64,000 bases of DNA, taken from Parapedobacter sp. SGR-10. Lineage in GTDB: Bacteria > Bacteroidota > Bacteroidia > Sphingobacteriales > Sphingobacteriaceae. This document shows positions 1 through 8,270 of the stretch, piece after piece. Below the pieces are notes generated by a model that saw nothing but the letters and a program-made list of their open reading frames with translations, searched no databases and was not told the origin of the DNA. The position numbers and the translations under genes are program-made. The stretch's first letter is position 1. Every line of letters begins with the position of its first letter. The stretch is from NCBI RefSeq assembly GCF_011030405.1, contig NZ_JAAJTJ010000005.1, forward strand, positions 62,001-126,000. Reading direction: 5' to 3'.

Positions 1-1
1 C

Positions 2-559
2 GAAGTACAGGACATATTACGCTATATATTCGACCGGGAGGACAAGATGCGTAGGGTCATCAAACTGGCCCGGAGCGGCCGTTTGCCTTTGCGGATTACG
101 CACAATGACACAAAATTCAACAACGTATTGCTCGACCAGTATGATAATGTACAGTGTGTGATTGACTTGGATACAGTCATGCCGGGCTATGTAGCGTACG
201 ATTTTGGGGACGCCATCCGCACTATCATCAATTCGGCGGCGGAGGATGAACCGGAGACGAGTAAGATCGTCCTTAATATTCCTCTTTTTCAAGCTTATAC
301 CGAAGGCTATCTAAGTGAAGCTAAGGATTTTCTGACGAATGATGAAGTCGATTCGTTGCTGTATGGTGCTCTTCTGCTACCTTATATGCAGGCTGTCAGG
401 TTTTTGACAGACTACCTGGAGGGGGATACGTATTATAAGATACACTATCCTGACCATAACCTGGTTCGTACCAAAGCTCAATTGAAACTGGTGGATGAGC
501 TGGAAAGGCATGAAGAAGAATTGGAGGGTATTTTGAATAAAAGTTTGGTTAACCGATAG
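2..559 (+). CDS. Phosphotransferase of the APH/choline kinase fold, N-acetylhexosamine 1-kinase-like (5' partial)
   Basis: The gene enters from outside the window; only its C-terminal ~185 codons are here. The APH-fold catalytic loop is clear: HNDTKFNNVLLD gives the catalytic Asp and the metal-binding Asn, followed by VIDLDTVMPG with the second metal-binding Asp. The HNDTK...IDLDTVMPG combination is what I associate with NahK-type anomeric sugar kinases, which phosphorylate N-acetylhexosamines at C1, rather than with antibiotic kinases. Seven bases separate it from a CBM9-like sugar-binding gene on the same strand, which supports a carbohydrate role. The substrate is inferred; a broader 'aminoglycoside phosphotransferase family' label is the safe alternative. 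Confidence 0.75.
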   Translation, partial: EVQDILRYIFDREDKMRRVIKLARSGRLPLRITHNDTKFNNVLLDQYDNVQCVIDLDTVMPGYVAYDFGDAIRTIINSAAEDEPETSKIVLNIPLFQAYTEGYLSEAKDFLTNDEVDSLLYGALLLPYMQAVRFLTDYLEGDTYYKIHYPDHNLVRTKAQLKLVDELERHEEELEGILNKSLVNR

Positions 560-566
560 TGACAAT

Positions 567-1202
567 ATGAAAACTGTTTTGAAAGTACAAAAAATTAATT
601 CGGATGCTCATTTATGGGATCATGAGCAGATAAATGAGCTATTTTCTTCTGCCGATTGGCATGATATGGCTTGTTGTCCATGGGAGGCTCAATTTCCTTA
701 TAAACCAAATGTGAAATTTCAGATCCTGCACTCGGATAATAGGATATACCTCCGCTATGAAGTAGAGGAGGAGTTTATAAAAGCACAGTATATCTGTCCC
801 AATGAGAATGTTTTTGAGGATAGTTGTGTGGAATTTTTTATCTCTTTGGATGCTAGACAGACCTATTATAATTTTGAATTCAATGTATTGGGCACGGGAC
901 TGATCAGCTACGGGGGTGCTGTAAAGGCCGAACGGCGGCGGTTGGATCCATCGACCGTTGAACGGGTCGATACCTATTCGCAAGTCTGGCAAGTGGATGG
1001 CGGAAAAAAATGGGTTATGATCCTTTCTATTCCCAAAACTATATTGAACCAAGAGATCAAAACGGGAGATACCGCGTATGCCAACTTCTATAAATGCGGA
1101 GATGGACTGCCTAGACCACACTACCTATCTTGGCATAACATAGATAGCCCGACACCTAACTTTCATCAGCCTGCGTTTTTTGGAGAACTGATCTTTGGAT
1201 AG
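567..1202 (+). CDS. Carbohydrate-binding family 9-like (DOMON-like) protein
   Basis: A 211-residue protein with no obvious signal peptide. The pattern resembles the CBM9-like sugar/heme-binding beta-sandwich: an early W-rich segment (ADWHDMACCPWEAQFPYKP), then DNRIYLRYEVEEEF, then an EDSCVEFFISLD strand typical of the family, and a C-terminal YANFYKCGDGLPRPHYLSW segment. It starts 8 bp after the kinase stop codon, so the two are probably co-transcribed. Proteins of this type in Bacteroidota usually sit with sugar metabolism genes. The ligand is unknown. Confidence 0.7.
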   Translation: MKTVLKVQKINSDAHLWDHEQINELFSSADWHDMACCPWEAQFPYKPNVKFQILHSDNRIYLRYEVEEEFIKAQYICPNENVFEDSCVEFFISLDARQTYYNFEFNVLGTGLISYGGAVKAERRRLDPSTVERVDTYSQVWQVDGGKKWVMILSIPKTILNQEIKTGDTAYANFYKCGDGLPRPHYLSWHNIDSPTPNFHQPAFFGELIFG

Positions 1203-1242
1203 TTAAGTACCGGGCTAGCAGGAAAGAATACGTTTTTGATTT

Positions 1243-1581
1243 TTATTTGTAAACGGATTCTTTCTTGAATTTTTTGACCAATAATGCATACACAATTACT
1301 CTGTATTTGTTCTTATTGGACTTGCCTACAGCTTCGATAACCTCTTCGATAGCTTGATCTAACTTGGCGTCATCTTTAAGACCTAACTTTTTCACCAAAA
1401 AGTTAGCTTTCAATCGATCAAGTTCAGCTTTGTCCGAAGCAGCAACTGTTTCGGCATCGGCATTATAAATGGAAGGGCCCAATCCTTTGGCGACAGCAGC
1501 GATCAACTTTTCATCTAGGTCAAGCTTCAATTTCTTTGCTTCAGCAACGTAGGCTGCTATTTTTTCTTCTAACTTACTCAT
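1243..1581 (-). CDS. DUF2853 family protein
   Basis: A small, highly charged protein of 112 residues, rich in Lys, Glu and Ala and predicted almost entirely helical. It matches the DUF2853 pattern as I know it: an N-terminal EEKIAAYVAEAKKL helix, a central LKANFLVKKLGL, and a C-terminal NKYRVIVYALLVKKF helix. The family is cytosolic and of unknown function. It is convergent with the upstream sugar genes, with 40 bp between the stops. No membrane segment or cysteine is present. The ATG is preceded by an A/T-rich leader without a Shine-Dalgarno sequence, which is usual in this phylum. Confidence 0.8.
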   Translation of the reverse strand: MSKLEEKIAAYVAEAKKLKLDLDEKLIAAVAKGLGPSIYNADAETVAASDKAELDRLKANFLVKKLGLKDDAKLDQAIEEVIEAVGKSNKNKYRVIVYALLVKKFKKESVYK

Positions 1582-1754
1582 TTTAGTTTTAGTTTTGAAA
1601 TAAATTAATACGTTTACTTGATTTAAATATACTTACTTTTTTTATATTCCAAACAAGTTTGTATATAATGAATAAGGAATATGTAGCGATACAGCTACTT
1701 CTCTACCAGGTGTTGATAGGATATAGATGTATGTCGCAGTCCTATTTTTCGACC

Positions 1755-2072
1755 TTATTCGTGGTTTTCTTTTCCTTTTTTGGCACGGATCTCAAGATTG
1801 ATAATGATATCCCGCTTACGTCCTTCAATGAGTGACAGATCTCCGGCTACAAATACGCCTTTGGTACCGGTTATTTCGTTTCGGATACCGTACACTGTAG
1901 ATTCATCACTGGGATCGGTGGCTCCTTCGTATCTGTACAAATAGTCGATGGTATAGTCGTCTGTGTATTCAAACAGTTCGTCAAACTCTTTGTTGAAATC
2001 TTTTGTATATCCTTTTTCCTTCAGCTTTTCGAGTGCTATACTAGGTGAATCATAATTGAATATCGTCTTCAT
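1755..2072 (-). CDS. Hypothetical protein, about 105 residues
   Basis: I do not recognise this protein. The start was placed at the ATG at 2072 because AGGAG lies eight bases upstream and the protein then begins MKTIFNYDSPSIALEKLKEKG; the frame stays open upstream but that extension looks non-coding. It is acidic and mixed alpha/beta, ending in a strand-like RDIIINLEIRAKKGKENHE. The middle, EGATDPSDESTVYGI, recalls small phosphoribosylpyrophosphate-synthetase-like hypothetical proteins of Bacteroidota, but I cannot place it firmly. It is monocistronic, with about 170 bp to the next gene on that strand. Confidence 0.65.
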   Translation of the reverse strand: MKTIFNYDSPSIALEKLKEKGYTKDFNKEFDELFEYTDDYTIDYLYRYEGATDPSDESTVYGIRNEITGTKGVFVAGDLSLIEGRKRDIIINLEIRAKKGKENHE

Positions 2073-2474
2073 ATTGTTGCTCCTTTTTATTATTAAGAAC
2101 ATATAAGATGGGGATGTTGTTTGTGACTTTATTATTTTTGTCCCGCAGGACTTGTCCCGATCTCGGGATTGTGCAGATTTCGGCACGGATTATTGTCGAA
2201 AAAAAAGATTGGTGTCTAAGATAAGGGCAGGGCATCTAAAATTGTTGTTTTGAAACAGAATGATGTTGGGATAAAAGGGAGGATTATTTTAATCCATGAT
2301 TTGTATTCTTCCATCCCACCACCTTTCCGTCCTCATCGGCGGACGGCCTCGTGACTTTTGAAGCCCAAAACCGAGCGGAGCGAGCTCATGGATTCCATTG
2401 AAAACAAACACTGATCCATAACTACCAAAAGGCTTGTCCATTTCAAGGCATCCTGTCGCACAGGCCCTCACTCA

Positions 2475-2591
2475 ATAGCCCTGCAACTGGCTGCCCTTGG
2501 TTTTGCTTCCCTAGGGCCATAGCGAAGCCCATCAGCAAAACTGAACGGAGCTAGGGGCATCCCACCACACAGCCTCCCGTTGCAGGGCTAT
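2475..2591. repeat. 13-bp perfect inverted repeat enclosing a GC-rich loop
   Basis: ATAGCCCTGCAAC at 2475-2487 is repeated in exact inverse at 2579-2591. The 91 bases between contain further short complementary runs (ccctaggg, ctaggggcatccc). It may be a cruciform or an RNA stem; no transposase is near. Confidence 0.6.
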
Positions 2592-2678
2592 TTCTCCCGA
2601 TGCTGATGAAATGGACGGTTTGCAATCTAATACGGATTCTCCTTACTTACATATCAGTGCGTTCTATGCCTAACGCTG

Positions 2679-2735
2679 GCGCACGAATCCTTTCGTGTGT
2701 CTATAAATAACAAGCACACGAAAGGATTCGTGCGC
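2679..2735. repeat. 21-bp perfect inverted repeat (REP-like hairpin)
   Basis: Arms at 2679-2699 and 2715-2735 are exact reverse complements over 21 bases (core CACGAATCCTTTCGTG type), with a 15-base A/T-rich loop. There is no T-run, so it is not an intrinsic terminator. It resembles the palindromic intergenic repeats found in this phylum. No other copy was seen in the window. Confidence 0.75.
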
Positions 2736-2796
2736 TAACATGGGCACATCAGTACGTTATATGTAGGGATAAGCTATCGGATGTAGAATGCGCTCC

Positions 2797-2965
2797 GTCC
2801 AATCACAAGTGGTGGCAGACGACAGCAGATACCGGGGATGGTGGGTCGGACAAGGCCTAGGGGATATTTCCGAAGCTCCATCCTAAGGCTTCGGAATTCT
2901 TCCCAACCTTAACTGTATCTGTTGCCGTGAGCACTGGCCTGTGCGACATACCACATTGATTGGAC
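2797..2965. ncRNA. Candidate structured non-coding RNA (strand uncertain)
   Basis: The 169 bases fold by eye into a long nested stem. The ends pair perfectly over nine bases (2797-2805 with 2957-2965), continued by GTGG/CCAC (2809-2812 with 2951-2954). A ten-pair stem follows (2823-2832 with 2915-2924, one G-U). The 3' side of the bubble carries its own hairpin (GCAC 2931-2934 with GTGC 2941-2944). Further in are AAGG/CCTT (2852-2855 with 2907-2910), GGGA/TCCC, and a terminal nine-pair hairpin (2868-2876 with 2888-2896). Size and shape (closing stem, bubble with a 3' hairpin, long terminal stem) recall 6S RNA, but no conserved 6S sequence was recognised. A repeat element is the alternative. 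Confidence 0.45.
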
Positions 2966-3168
2966 AAGGGGCCTTGCCAAGTCGGATGCCCGGCCGGCAT
3001 AGAGGCCGAATGGATCGTGTAGGAGATAGGAAATTGATATGTTTAAGGTAAACCTCCGTATTATCTATACCTGCCTACCCGACCAGACAGACTTTTGCCC
3101 TGTCAAAAAAACAAGTCATGTCGCAAGTCTATGAAATAAAAAGTAAATTTGACCACAACAATATATTT

Positions 3169-3978
3169 ATGGCACATCAAGCACCAGAAAAAGGATTGAC
3201 TACTTCTACAGCTTTTGAAAGATTGGTCACAATCATGAACACGCTTCGACAGCATTGTCCCTGGGACAGAAAGCAGACCATGCAAAGTCTCCGACACTTG
3301 ACAATCGAAGAGATGTATGAGCTGGCTGATGCTATTCTAGAAGGAGATACACAGGAAATCAAAAAAGAATTGGGTGATCTTATGATGCATATGGTCTTCT
3401 ATGCCCGGATCGCGGAAGAACAGGGGGCTTTTGACATTAGGGATGTACTCAATGCGGTCTGTGACAAATTGGTAGAACGGCATCCGCATATCTATGCAGA
3501 TGTACAGGTCAATAATGAAGATGATGTCAAGCAGAATTGGGAAAGCCTGAAGCTAAAAGCCGGCAACAAATCTGTTTTGGCCGGTGTCCCAAACGGGCTT
3601 CCTTCGCTGGTCAAAGCCTTTCGTATTCAAGATAAGGTACGGGGTGTAGGGTTTGATTGGGAAGACAAAAAGCAGGTGTGGGAAAAGGTAGAAGAAGAAC
3701 TTGCCGAATTCAAGACAGAGTTTGATATTGAAGATGATGGCGCTATTGATCAAGATAAGGCTGAACAAGAGTTTGGCGACCTGTTGTTTTCCTTGATCAA
3801 CTATGCCAGGCATATCGGTATCAATCCAGATACGGCCTTAGAACGAACGAATAAAAAGTTTATACGGCGTTTTACGCATGTGGAAAACCGTGCCCGCGAA
3901 AATAACCAAGAGATTCAGCACATGACACTCACAGAAATGGATGTGTATTGGAAAGAGGCTAAGGAATTGGGTATTTGA
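3169..3978 (+). CDS. mazG: Nucleoside triphosphate pyrophosphohydrolase MazG
   Basis: MazG hydrolyses (d)NTPs to NMP and pyrophosphate, a house-cleaning and ppGpp-linked activity in the cytosol. The protein shows the tandem MazG-domain layout. The first half has LRQHCPWDRKQTMQSLRHL, then the metal-binding EExYEL (IEEMYELADAI) and KELGDLMMHMVFYARIAEE. The second half repeats it with VEEELAEFKTE and EQEFGDLLFSLINYAR. An ATG at 3118 is in frame, but its 17-residue extension is not family-like and a TAAATTTG -7-type box (3144-3151) lies inside it, so I prefer 3169 (269 residues). It is followed by a hairpin terminator. Confidence 0.9.
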   Translation: MAHQAPEKGLTTSTAFERLVTIMNTLRQHCPWDRKQTMQSLRHLTIEEMYELADAILEGDTQEIKKELGDLMMHMVFYARIAEEQGAFDIRDVLNAVCDKLVERHPHIYADVQVNNEDDVKQNWESLKLKAGNKSVLAGVPNGLPSLVKAFRIQDKVRGVGFDWEDKKQVWEKVEEELAEFKTEFDIEDDGAIDQDKAEQEFGDLLFSLINYARHIGINPDTALERTNKKFIRRFTHVENRARENNQEIQHMTLTEMDVYWKEAKELGI

Positions 3979-3982
3979 GTGA

Positions 3983-4024
3983 GGTTACAGTCTTTGGTTC
4001 ATTGTGATCCCGAAGACTGTAACC
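3983..4024. terminator. Hairpin between convergent genes, likely bidirectional terminator
   Basis: GGTTACAGTCTT (3983-3994) and its exact complement (4013-4024) form a 12-bp stem with an 18-base loop, midway between the convergent mazG and DUF4397 genes. Confidence 0.7.
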
Positions 4025-4035
4025 AAGATATTTAT

Positions 4036-4755
4036 TTAGTACTGTGGTACGATGCCAAGATATAGAGGACGTGCCATAGAACCGTCTCCGATCAGAATGA
4101 GTGTATAATGTCTCCCGGCTTCAAACGTGTACTCCCTTTCCTTTAATGTTTCGCCATCGGCGTTGGTCACGATAAGGGTGTGCTTTCCGCTGTTTTGAGG
4201 AACAAATGTGATGTTTTCATTTTCTTCCTCTGCTGCCTCTTCATCATTGCCTTCATAGGCTCGGTCTGTATACAATGGGGTCTCCGTATTGTTCAGATAC
4301 ACGTTGACCAGACCCTCGCTGGGCGATAGATGCAGAAAACGGAAGGCACTTTTGTCACCAAGATTGTCCAATAGCTTATCCTCTGTCAGCAAGTGCTGAA
4401 TGTCATCCTGCCAACCATAAATGAAGGAGGTGTAGTAGGTGTTTTCTTTGAAGGTGTAGCTGTCATCGGTCAATACCTCGTTGGTATCGTTGTAAATCCG
4501 AATCCGTCTACTTCCTGGAAATAACCTAAAATAGCCATATTCCTGATAGAATAAGGGATTATATCCTTGGGGTTGTATGTAGTTGTTGTCCGCTGCATAG
4601 CGCACCCCATTGGAGGACACAAATCCATTGACCATGGTAACCACCGCGACGGGTACCTCTTCGTAATCGTTGTCCTTCATACAACTTCCCAACGTGGCCA
4701 AAACCAAGGCTCCCATGAATAAACCAAATAATTTGAACATAGATACTTTTTTCAT
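4036..4755 (-). CDS. DUF4397 domain lipoprotein
   Basis: A 239-residue exported protein. The N-terminus is a lipoprotein signal: Lys-rich start, hydrophobic GLFMGALVLATL, and lipobox LGSC with the acylated Cys near residue 25. The mature part has the DUF4397 pattern of repeated beta-sandwich pieces: SRRIRIYNDTNEVL, FRFLHLSPSEGLVNVYLN, then KHTLIVTNADGETL and GRHYTLILIGD. The family occurs on cell surfaces with unknown function. An acidic linker (NDEEAAEEENEN) sits in the middle. It is alone on its strand, and the gap to the next gene upstream holds only a small T-tailed hairpin (4919-4940). Confidence 0.8.
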   Translation of the reverse strand: MKKVSMFKLFGLFMGALVLATLGSCMKDNDYEEVPVAVVTMVNGFVSSNGVRYAADNNYIQPQGYNPLFYQEYGYFRLFPGSRRIRIYNDTNEVLTDDSYTFKENTYYTSFIYGWQDDIQHLLTEDKLLDNLGDKSAFRFLHLSPSEGLVNVYLNNTETPLYTDRAYEGNDEEAAEEENENITFVPQNSGKHTLIVTNADGETLKEREYTFEAGRHYTLILIGDGSMARPLYLGIVPQY

Positions 4756-5021
4756 CTTACTTTCTTTTCTTGTATATTTCCATAACGGAACTGAAAGTAA
4801 AATAGCTACACGTCGGATGATTTTTTTCGAGACGGGCTTATGACTTGATTTCTTTTACAAATTTTGGTCACAAGCGACACGCTTGCGTCAGCTGTGTTTC
4901 AAAAACTTCGACTGTGTTAAAGACACCTTTTTGTCTTTTTAACCAAGCTTTAGCAATACCATCTTCAGATAATTTTTACTTTTCAATTTGACATCAGTAT
5001 CTTCGTGGGTTACGAAACGGT

Positions 5022-6326
5022 ATGCAACAACTACAGAAGAACAATAAGAAACTGATTCGCTCGTGGGCAATGTTCGATTGGGCCAATTCAGTTTACAACC
5101 TGGTGATCACCTCCACGATATTTCCGGCTTATTACTTGATCGTCACCTCCTCGGCAGAGCATGGGGATATGGTTCGCTTCTTTGGATGGGAAGTCATCAA
5201 TACGGTACTTTCCAACTATGCCTTGGGATTTGCCTATCTTGTTATGGCCTTGGCCCTGCCTTTTCTATCGGCCTACGCTGATGCCAATGGCAAGAAGCTA
5301 TCATTGATGAAACTGTTTACCTATATCGGTGCGGCATCCTGTATGGGACTCTTCTTTTTCAAATTGGAAACTCTTGAAATCAGTATCGTGTTTTTTGCCC
5401 TTGCTGCTATGGGATATATCGGTGGCGTGGCCATGAACAATTCCTATCTTCCTGTCATCGCTACGCCGGATCAGCAGGATGAGGTCAGTGCAAAGGGCTT
5501 TGCTTATGGTTATGTAGGCTGTGTGCTGTTGCAGTTGATCTGTTTTGTGATCATCTTTAAGAGAGAGTGGTTTGGTATAGAGGATCCTTCGCTTCCGGCT
5601 AGGATTTCATTCTTTCTGGTAGGGCTATGGTGGTTGGGTTTTTCGCAGATACCCTTTCGGGCACTGCCTCCGAATGCTCCTTCTGTGCAGAATGGTTTGA
5701 GCCTAGGCGGCCGGGTACGCCAGGAATTTATACATGTACTTGGAAGGATCAAAAATATCGAAAGCATCAAAAAGTTTCTTCCGGCCTATTTTTTCAGTGC
5801 CGTAGGCGTACAGACAATTATGATCGTTGCTACGCCATTCGGAGAGAAGGTCTTGCAGTTGGGTACGACCAAGCTGATTGCCACTATCATCTGTATCCAA
5901 CTTGTGGCGATAGGCGGGGCTTATCTCATGTCCATCCTTACGCGCACATTGGGGAATATCAAAGTGCTGATAGGCGTTATTTTCTTTTGGGTATGTATCT
6001 GTGTGTATGCCTACTTTTTGAACAATGAGATCCAATTTTATGTTCTAGCTGTGATGGTCGGCCTATTGATGGGCGGTATCCAGTCCTTGTCGCGGTCTAC
6101 GTATTCCAAGCTATTGCCGGAAGATCTGGAAGATACCACGTCTTTTTTTAGTTTTTATGACGTGACCGAAAAACTGGCTATCGTGGTAGGGTTATTCAGT
6201 TTTGGTTTTATCGAGCAGATCACACACAATATCAGATTTTCCGCATTATCTTTGTCAATTTTTTTTATATTGAGCCTGATTTTGATGTTTAGGATGTTGA
6301 AGTTCAATAAGGGTTTGGAATCCTGA
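5022..6326 (+). CDS. MFS transporter of the UMF1 / Atg22-like family
   Basis: A 434-residue integral membrane protein with about twelve hydrophobic segments. The N-terminus RSWAMFDWANSVYNLVITSTIFPAYY is characteristic of the UMF1 branch, related to the yeast vacuolar effluxer Atg22. Typical MFS loop motifs are weak, as is normal in this branch; LSAYADANGKK marks the TM2-3 loop and GGIQSLSRSTYSKLLPE a conserved late segment. The probable role is efflux of amino acids or other small solutes across the inner membrane; the substrate is unknown. The next gene starts 10 bp downstream and is probably in the same operon. Confidence 0.85.
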   Translation: MQQLQKNNKKLIRSWAMFDWANSVYNLVITSTIFPAYYLIVTSSAEHGDMVRFFGWEVINTVLSNYALGFAYLVMALALPFLSAYADANGKKLSLMKLFTYIGAASCMGLFFFKLETLEISIVFFALAAMGYIGGVAMNNSYLPVIATPDQQDEVSAKGFAYGYVGCVLLQLICFVIIFKREWFGIEDPSLPARISFFLVGLWWLGFSQIPFRALPPNAPSVQNGLSLGGRVRQEFIHVLGRIKNIESIKKFLPAYFFSAVGVQTIMIVATPFGEKVLQLGTTKLIATIICIQLVAIGGAYLMSILTRTLGNIKVLIGVIFFWVCICVYAYFLNNEIQFYVLAVMVGLLMGGIQSLSRSTYSKLLPEDLEDTTSFFSFYDVTEKLAIVVGLFSFGFIEQITHNIRFSALSLSIFFILSLILMFRMLKFNKGLES

Positions 6327-6336
6327 TTTTGGGAAA

Positions 6337-7071
6337 ATGAGTAAAGAGGTCGAATTGTTTATTCCATGTTTTGTGGATCAACTTTATCCCGAAACGGCTT
6401 TTAATACGGTAAAATTACTGGAAAGGGCAGGGTGTAAGGTTGTATATAATCCAAAACAGACTTGCTGTGGCCAGCCGGCGTACAATGCGGGATTTTGGGA
6501 CGAGGCCAAAAAAGTGGGGAGGCATTTTTTGAATAGTTTTGGAGAAGATCGGTATATCGTCTCGCCGTCTGCTTCCTGTACAGGGATGATTCGGAATGGC
6601 TACAATGACCTGTTTACGAACTCTATAGAACACAATAAGTGCCGGAATATGCAGCGCCATATATTCGAGATTTCGGATTTTTTGGTCAATGTGCTGAAAA
6701 AAGAATATTTTGGTGCCGAACTGGTTGGTACGGCTGTGTACCACGATTCATGCGCTGCACTACGCGAATGCCATATCAAGGAGGAACCTAGAAAATTGCT
6801 GTCCCATGTGGGTGGTTTGGAACTGGTTGATATGCGAGATCAAGATACTTGTTGTGGATTTGGAGGTACTTTTGCTGTCAAGTTTGAAGGTATTTCGGCT
6901 GCTATGGCCGAACAGAAGGTGAGAAATGCGCAAGCGGCGCATGCGGATTATATCATTTCGACCGATGCCTCTTGCCTGCTTCATGTACAGGCTTATATCA
7001 ATAAACACCAGATCCCTATAAAGACGTTGCATCTTGTGGACGTCTTGACTAGTGGTTGGGCAAATATCTAA
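6337..7071 (+). CDS. LutA/LldE-like (Fe-S)-binding CCG-domain protein
   Basis: A soluble 244-residue protein with two cysteine-rich CCG domains: TCCGQPAYN in the first half and TCCGFGGTF in the second, plus HDSCAALRECHI between them. This is the architecture of LutA/YkgE, the subunit of the LutABC L-lactate oxidation complex thought to bind iron-sulfur clusters or heterodisulfide-type ligands. LutB and LutC are not adjacent, so the partner genes lie elsewhere or the protein acts alone. It follows the UMF1 transporter by 10 bp. lutA would be a reasonable symbol but the pathway is not proven here. Confidence 0.85.
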   Translation: MSKEVELFIPCFVDQLYPETAFNTVKLLERAGCKVVYNPKQTCCGQPAYNAGFWDEAKKVGRHFLNSFGEDRYIVSPSASCTGMIRNGYNDLFTNSIEHNKCRNMQRHIFEISDFLVNVLKKEYFGAELVGTAVYHDSCAALRECHIKEEPRKLLSHVGGLELVDMRDQDTCCGFGGTFAVKFEGISAAMAEQKVRNAQAAHADYIISTDASCLLHVQAYINKHQIPIKTLHLVDVLTSGWANI

Positions 7072-7179
7072 AACAAGTGAAGGAGGTGATGATAGTGATA
7101 TAGTTATGAAATTTGGATAGATCCTGTATACCTATCTTCACTTCTATAACTTACGTAACTTTAAAACAAATAATTGAAA

Positions 7180-8058
7180 ATGAATACAAGAAGAGAATTT
7201 ATCAAAACTTTAAGTTTAATTACAGGAGGAGTAGTTTTGGCTCCCGGAATGGAAGCATTTGCCGCAAAGAAGTCATGGTTTGACATTTCTTTGGCGCAAT
7301 GGTCGCTTCACCGCACTTTGCGTAAAGGGGACTTGGACAATCTAGACTTTCCGGCATTTGCCAAGAACCAATTTGATATCCGTGCCGTAGAGTACGTCAA
7401 TCAGTTTTTCAAGGATAAGGCTAAGGATTTGACCTACCTTAAAGAGCTGAAAAAACGTGCTAAGGACAATGGCGTCAAAAATGTATTGATCATGGTGGAT
7501 GGAGAAGGACAACTGGGCGATGAAGATAAAGCTAGACGGGCTACCGCAGTCGAAAATCACTATAAATGGGTAGATGCCGCCAAATACTTGGGTTGCCATG
7601 CTATACGTGTCAATGCAGCCGGAAAAGGTGAGGCTGAAGAGGTCAAAAAGCGTGTGGTAGAAAGCATGGTCACCCTATCTGATTATGCCAAGAAAGCAAA
7701 AATCAATGTCATCATCGAAAACCACGGTGGCATGTCCTCACACGGAGATTGGCTGGCAGATCTGTTGCGCCAGGTCAATCACAAGAATGCCGGCAGTTTG
7801 CCTGATTTTGGCAATTTTTACGAATACGACCGTTATCAGGGCGTGACGGATCTGATGCCATATGCCAAAGGAGTAAGTGCCAAAACACATGATTTTGATG
7901 CAAATGGATTGGAAAAAAACATTGATTATGCCAAAATGCTCGACATCGTCAAGGCGGCAGGTTACAGAGGCTACGTCGGTATCGAGTACGAGGGAAAAAA
8001 CCTACCTGAGATAGAGGGTATCAAATTGACAAAGGCCTTGTTGGAGAAATATAGGTAA
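7180..8058 (+). CDS. Exported sugar phosphate isomerase/epimerase-like TIM-barrel protein
   Basis: A 292-residue protein with a twin-arginine signal (TRREFIKTLSLITGG, cleavage near AFA-AKK), so it is probably folded in the cytosol before export. The rest is an AP endonuclease 2-type TIM barrel: WSLHRTLRKGDLDNLDFPAF, then VEYVNQF, VLIMVDGEG, AIRVNAAG, INVIIENHGGMSS with metal-ligand Glu and His, SLPDFGNF, SAKTHDF and YVGIEYEG. These exported members commonly act on sugars or inositols; the substrate is unknown. The start is the ATG at 7180; a TTG two codons earlier is in frame. A repeat element lies immediately downstream. Confidence 0.87.
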   Translation: MNTRREFIKTLSLITGGVVLAPGMEAFAAKKSWFDISLAQWSLHRTLRKGDLDNLDFPAFAKNQFDIRAVEYVNQFFKDKAKDLTYLKELKKRAKDNGVKNVLIMVDGEGQLGDEDKARRATAVENHYKWVDAAKYLGCHAIRVNAAGKGEAEEVKKRVVESMVTLSDYAKKAKINVIIENHGGMSSHGDWLADLLRQVNHKNAGSLPDFGNFYEYDRYQGVTDLMPYAKGVSAKTHDFDANGLEKNIDYAKMLDIVKAAGYRGYVGIEYEGKNLPEIEGIKLTKALLEKYR

Positions 8059-8088
8059 GGGGATTAAAAAGGTTTGAGAATCCCTAAT

Positions 8089-8205
8089 CGTCATTTCGAA
8101 CGAAGAATGAGGAGAAATCTATGTATGAATTTGAATTAACTAATTTTCAACAAGTTGAAAAGTTGCTTAACCATAGATTTCTCGTCGTACCTCCTCGAAA
8201 TGACG
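8089..8205. repeat. Dispersed palindromic element, 117 bp (CGTCATTTCGA ends)
   Basis: The ends CGTCATTTCGA are inverted repeats, and inside AGAAATCTATG/CATAGATTTCT pair around a core AATTTTCAACAAGTTGAAAA. The same element lies in the opposite orientation at 33150-33290 with near identity over its core, and a diverged relative lies at 18038-18155. It encodes nothing. It resembles a MITE or REP-type unit of the phylum. It sits in the gap after the TIM-barrel gene. Confidence 0.8.
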
Positions 8206-8270
8206 ATAATATTTGACTTTTTAGATTTCTTTTACAGAGAACCCAACATAAGGATACAATAGTTTTTTGG

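Larger units (their letters stand above)
2240..3117. other. Gene-free GC-rich island with inverted repeats
   Basis: About 880 bases carry no convincing gene. Composition is visibly richer in G and C than the flanks. A 60-codon open frame at 2289-2471 (minus) has low-complexity basic content and is probably not a gene. The segment holds three sets of inverted repeats, described separately, and 13 bases (GGCCTGTGCGACA) that occur at 2936-2948 and again in inverse orientation at 2454-2466. The motif GGTGGGATG/catcccacc also recurs. It could be a decayed mobile element or a cluster of structured RNAs; nothing here decides between them. Confidence 0.5.

Noticed and set aside
2289..2471. A 60-codon minus-strand frame in the GC-rich island.
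   Set aside because: It looks like a by-product of the GC-rich repeat composition; no domain or ribosome site is seen.
2797..2965. Calling the structured segment a 6S RNA, RNase P RNA or SRP RNA.
   Set aside because: The shape recalls 6S, but no conserved sequence was recognised, and the RNase P (GAGGAAAGUCC) and SRP (GGUCAGG, GGAAGCAGCC) signatures are absent.
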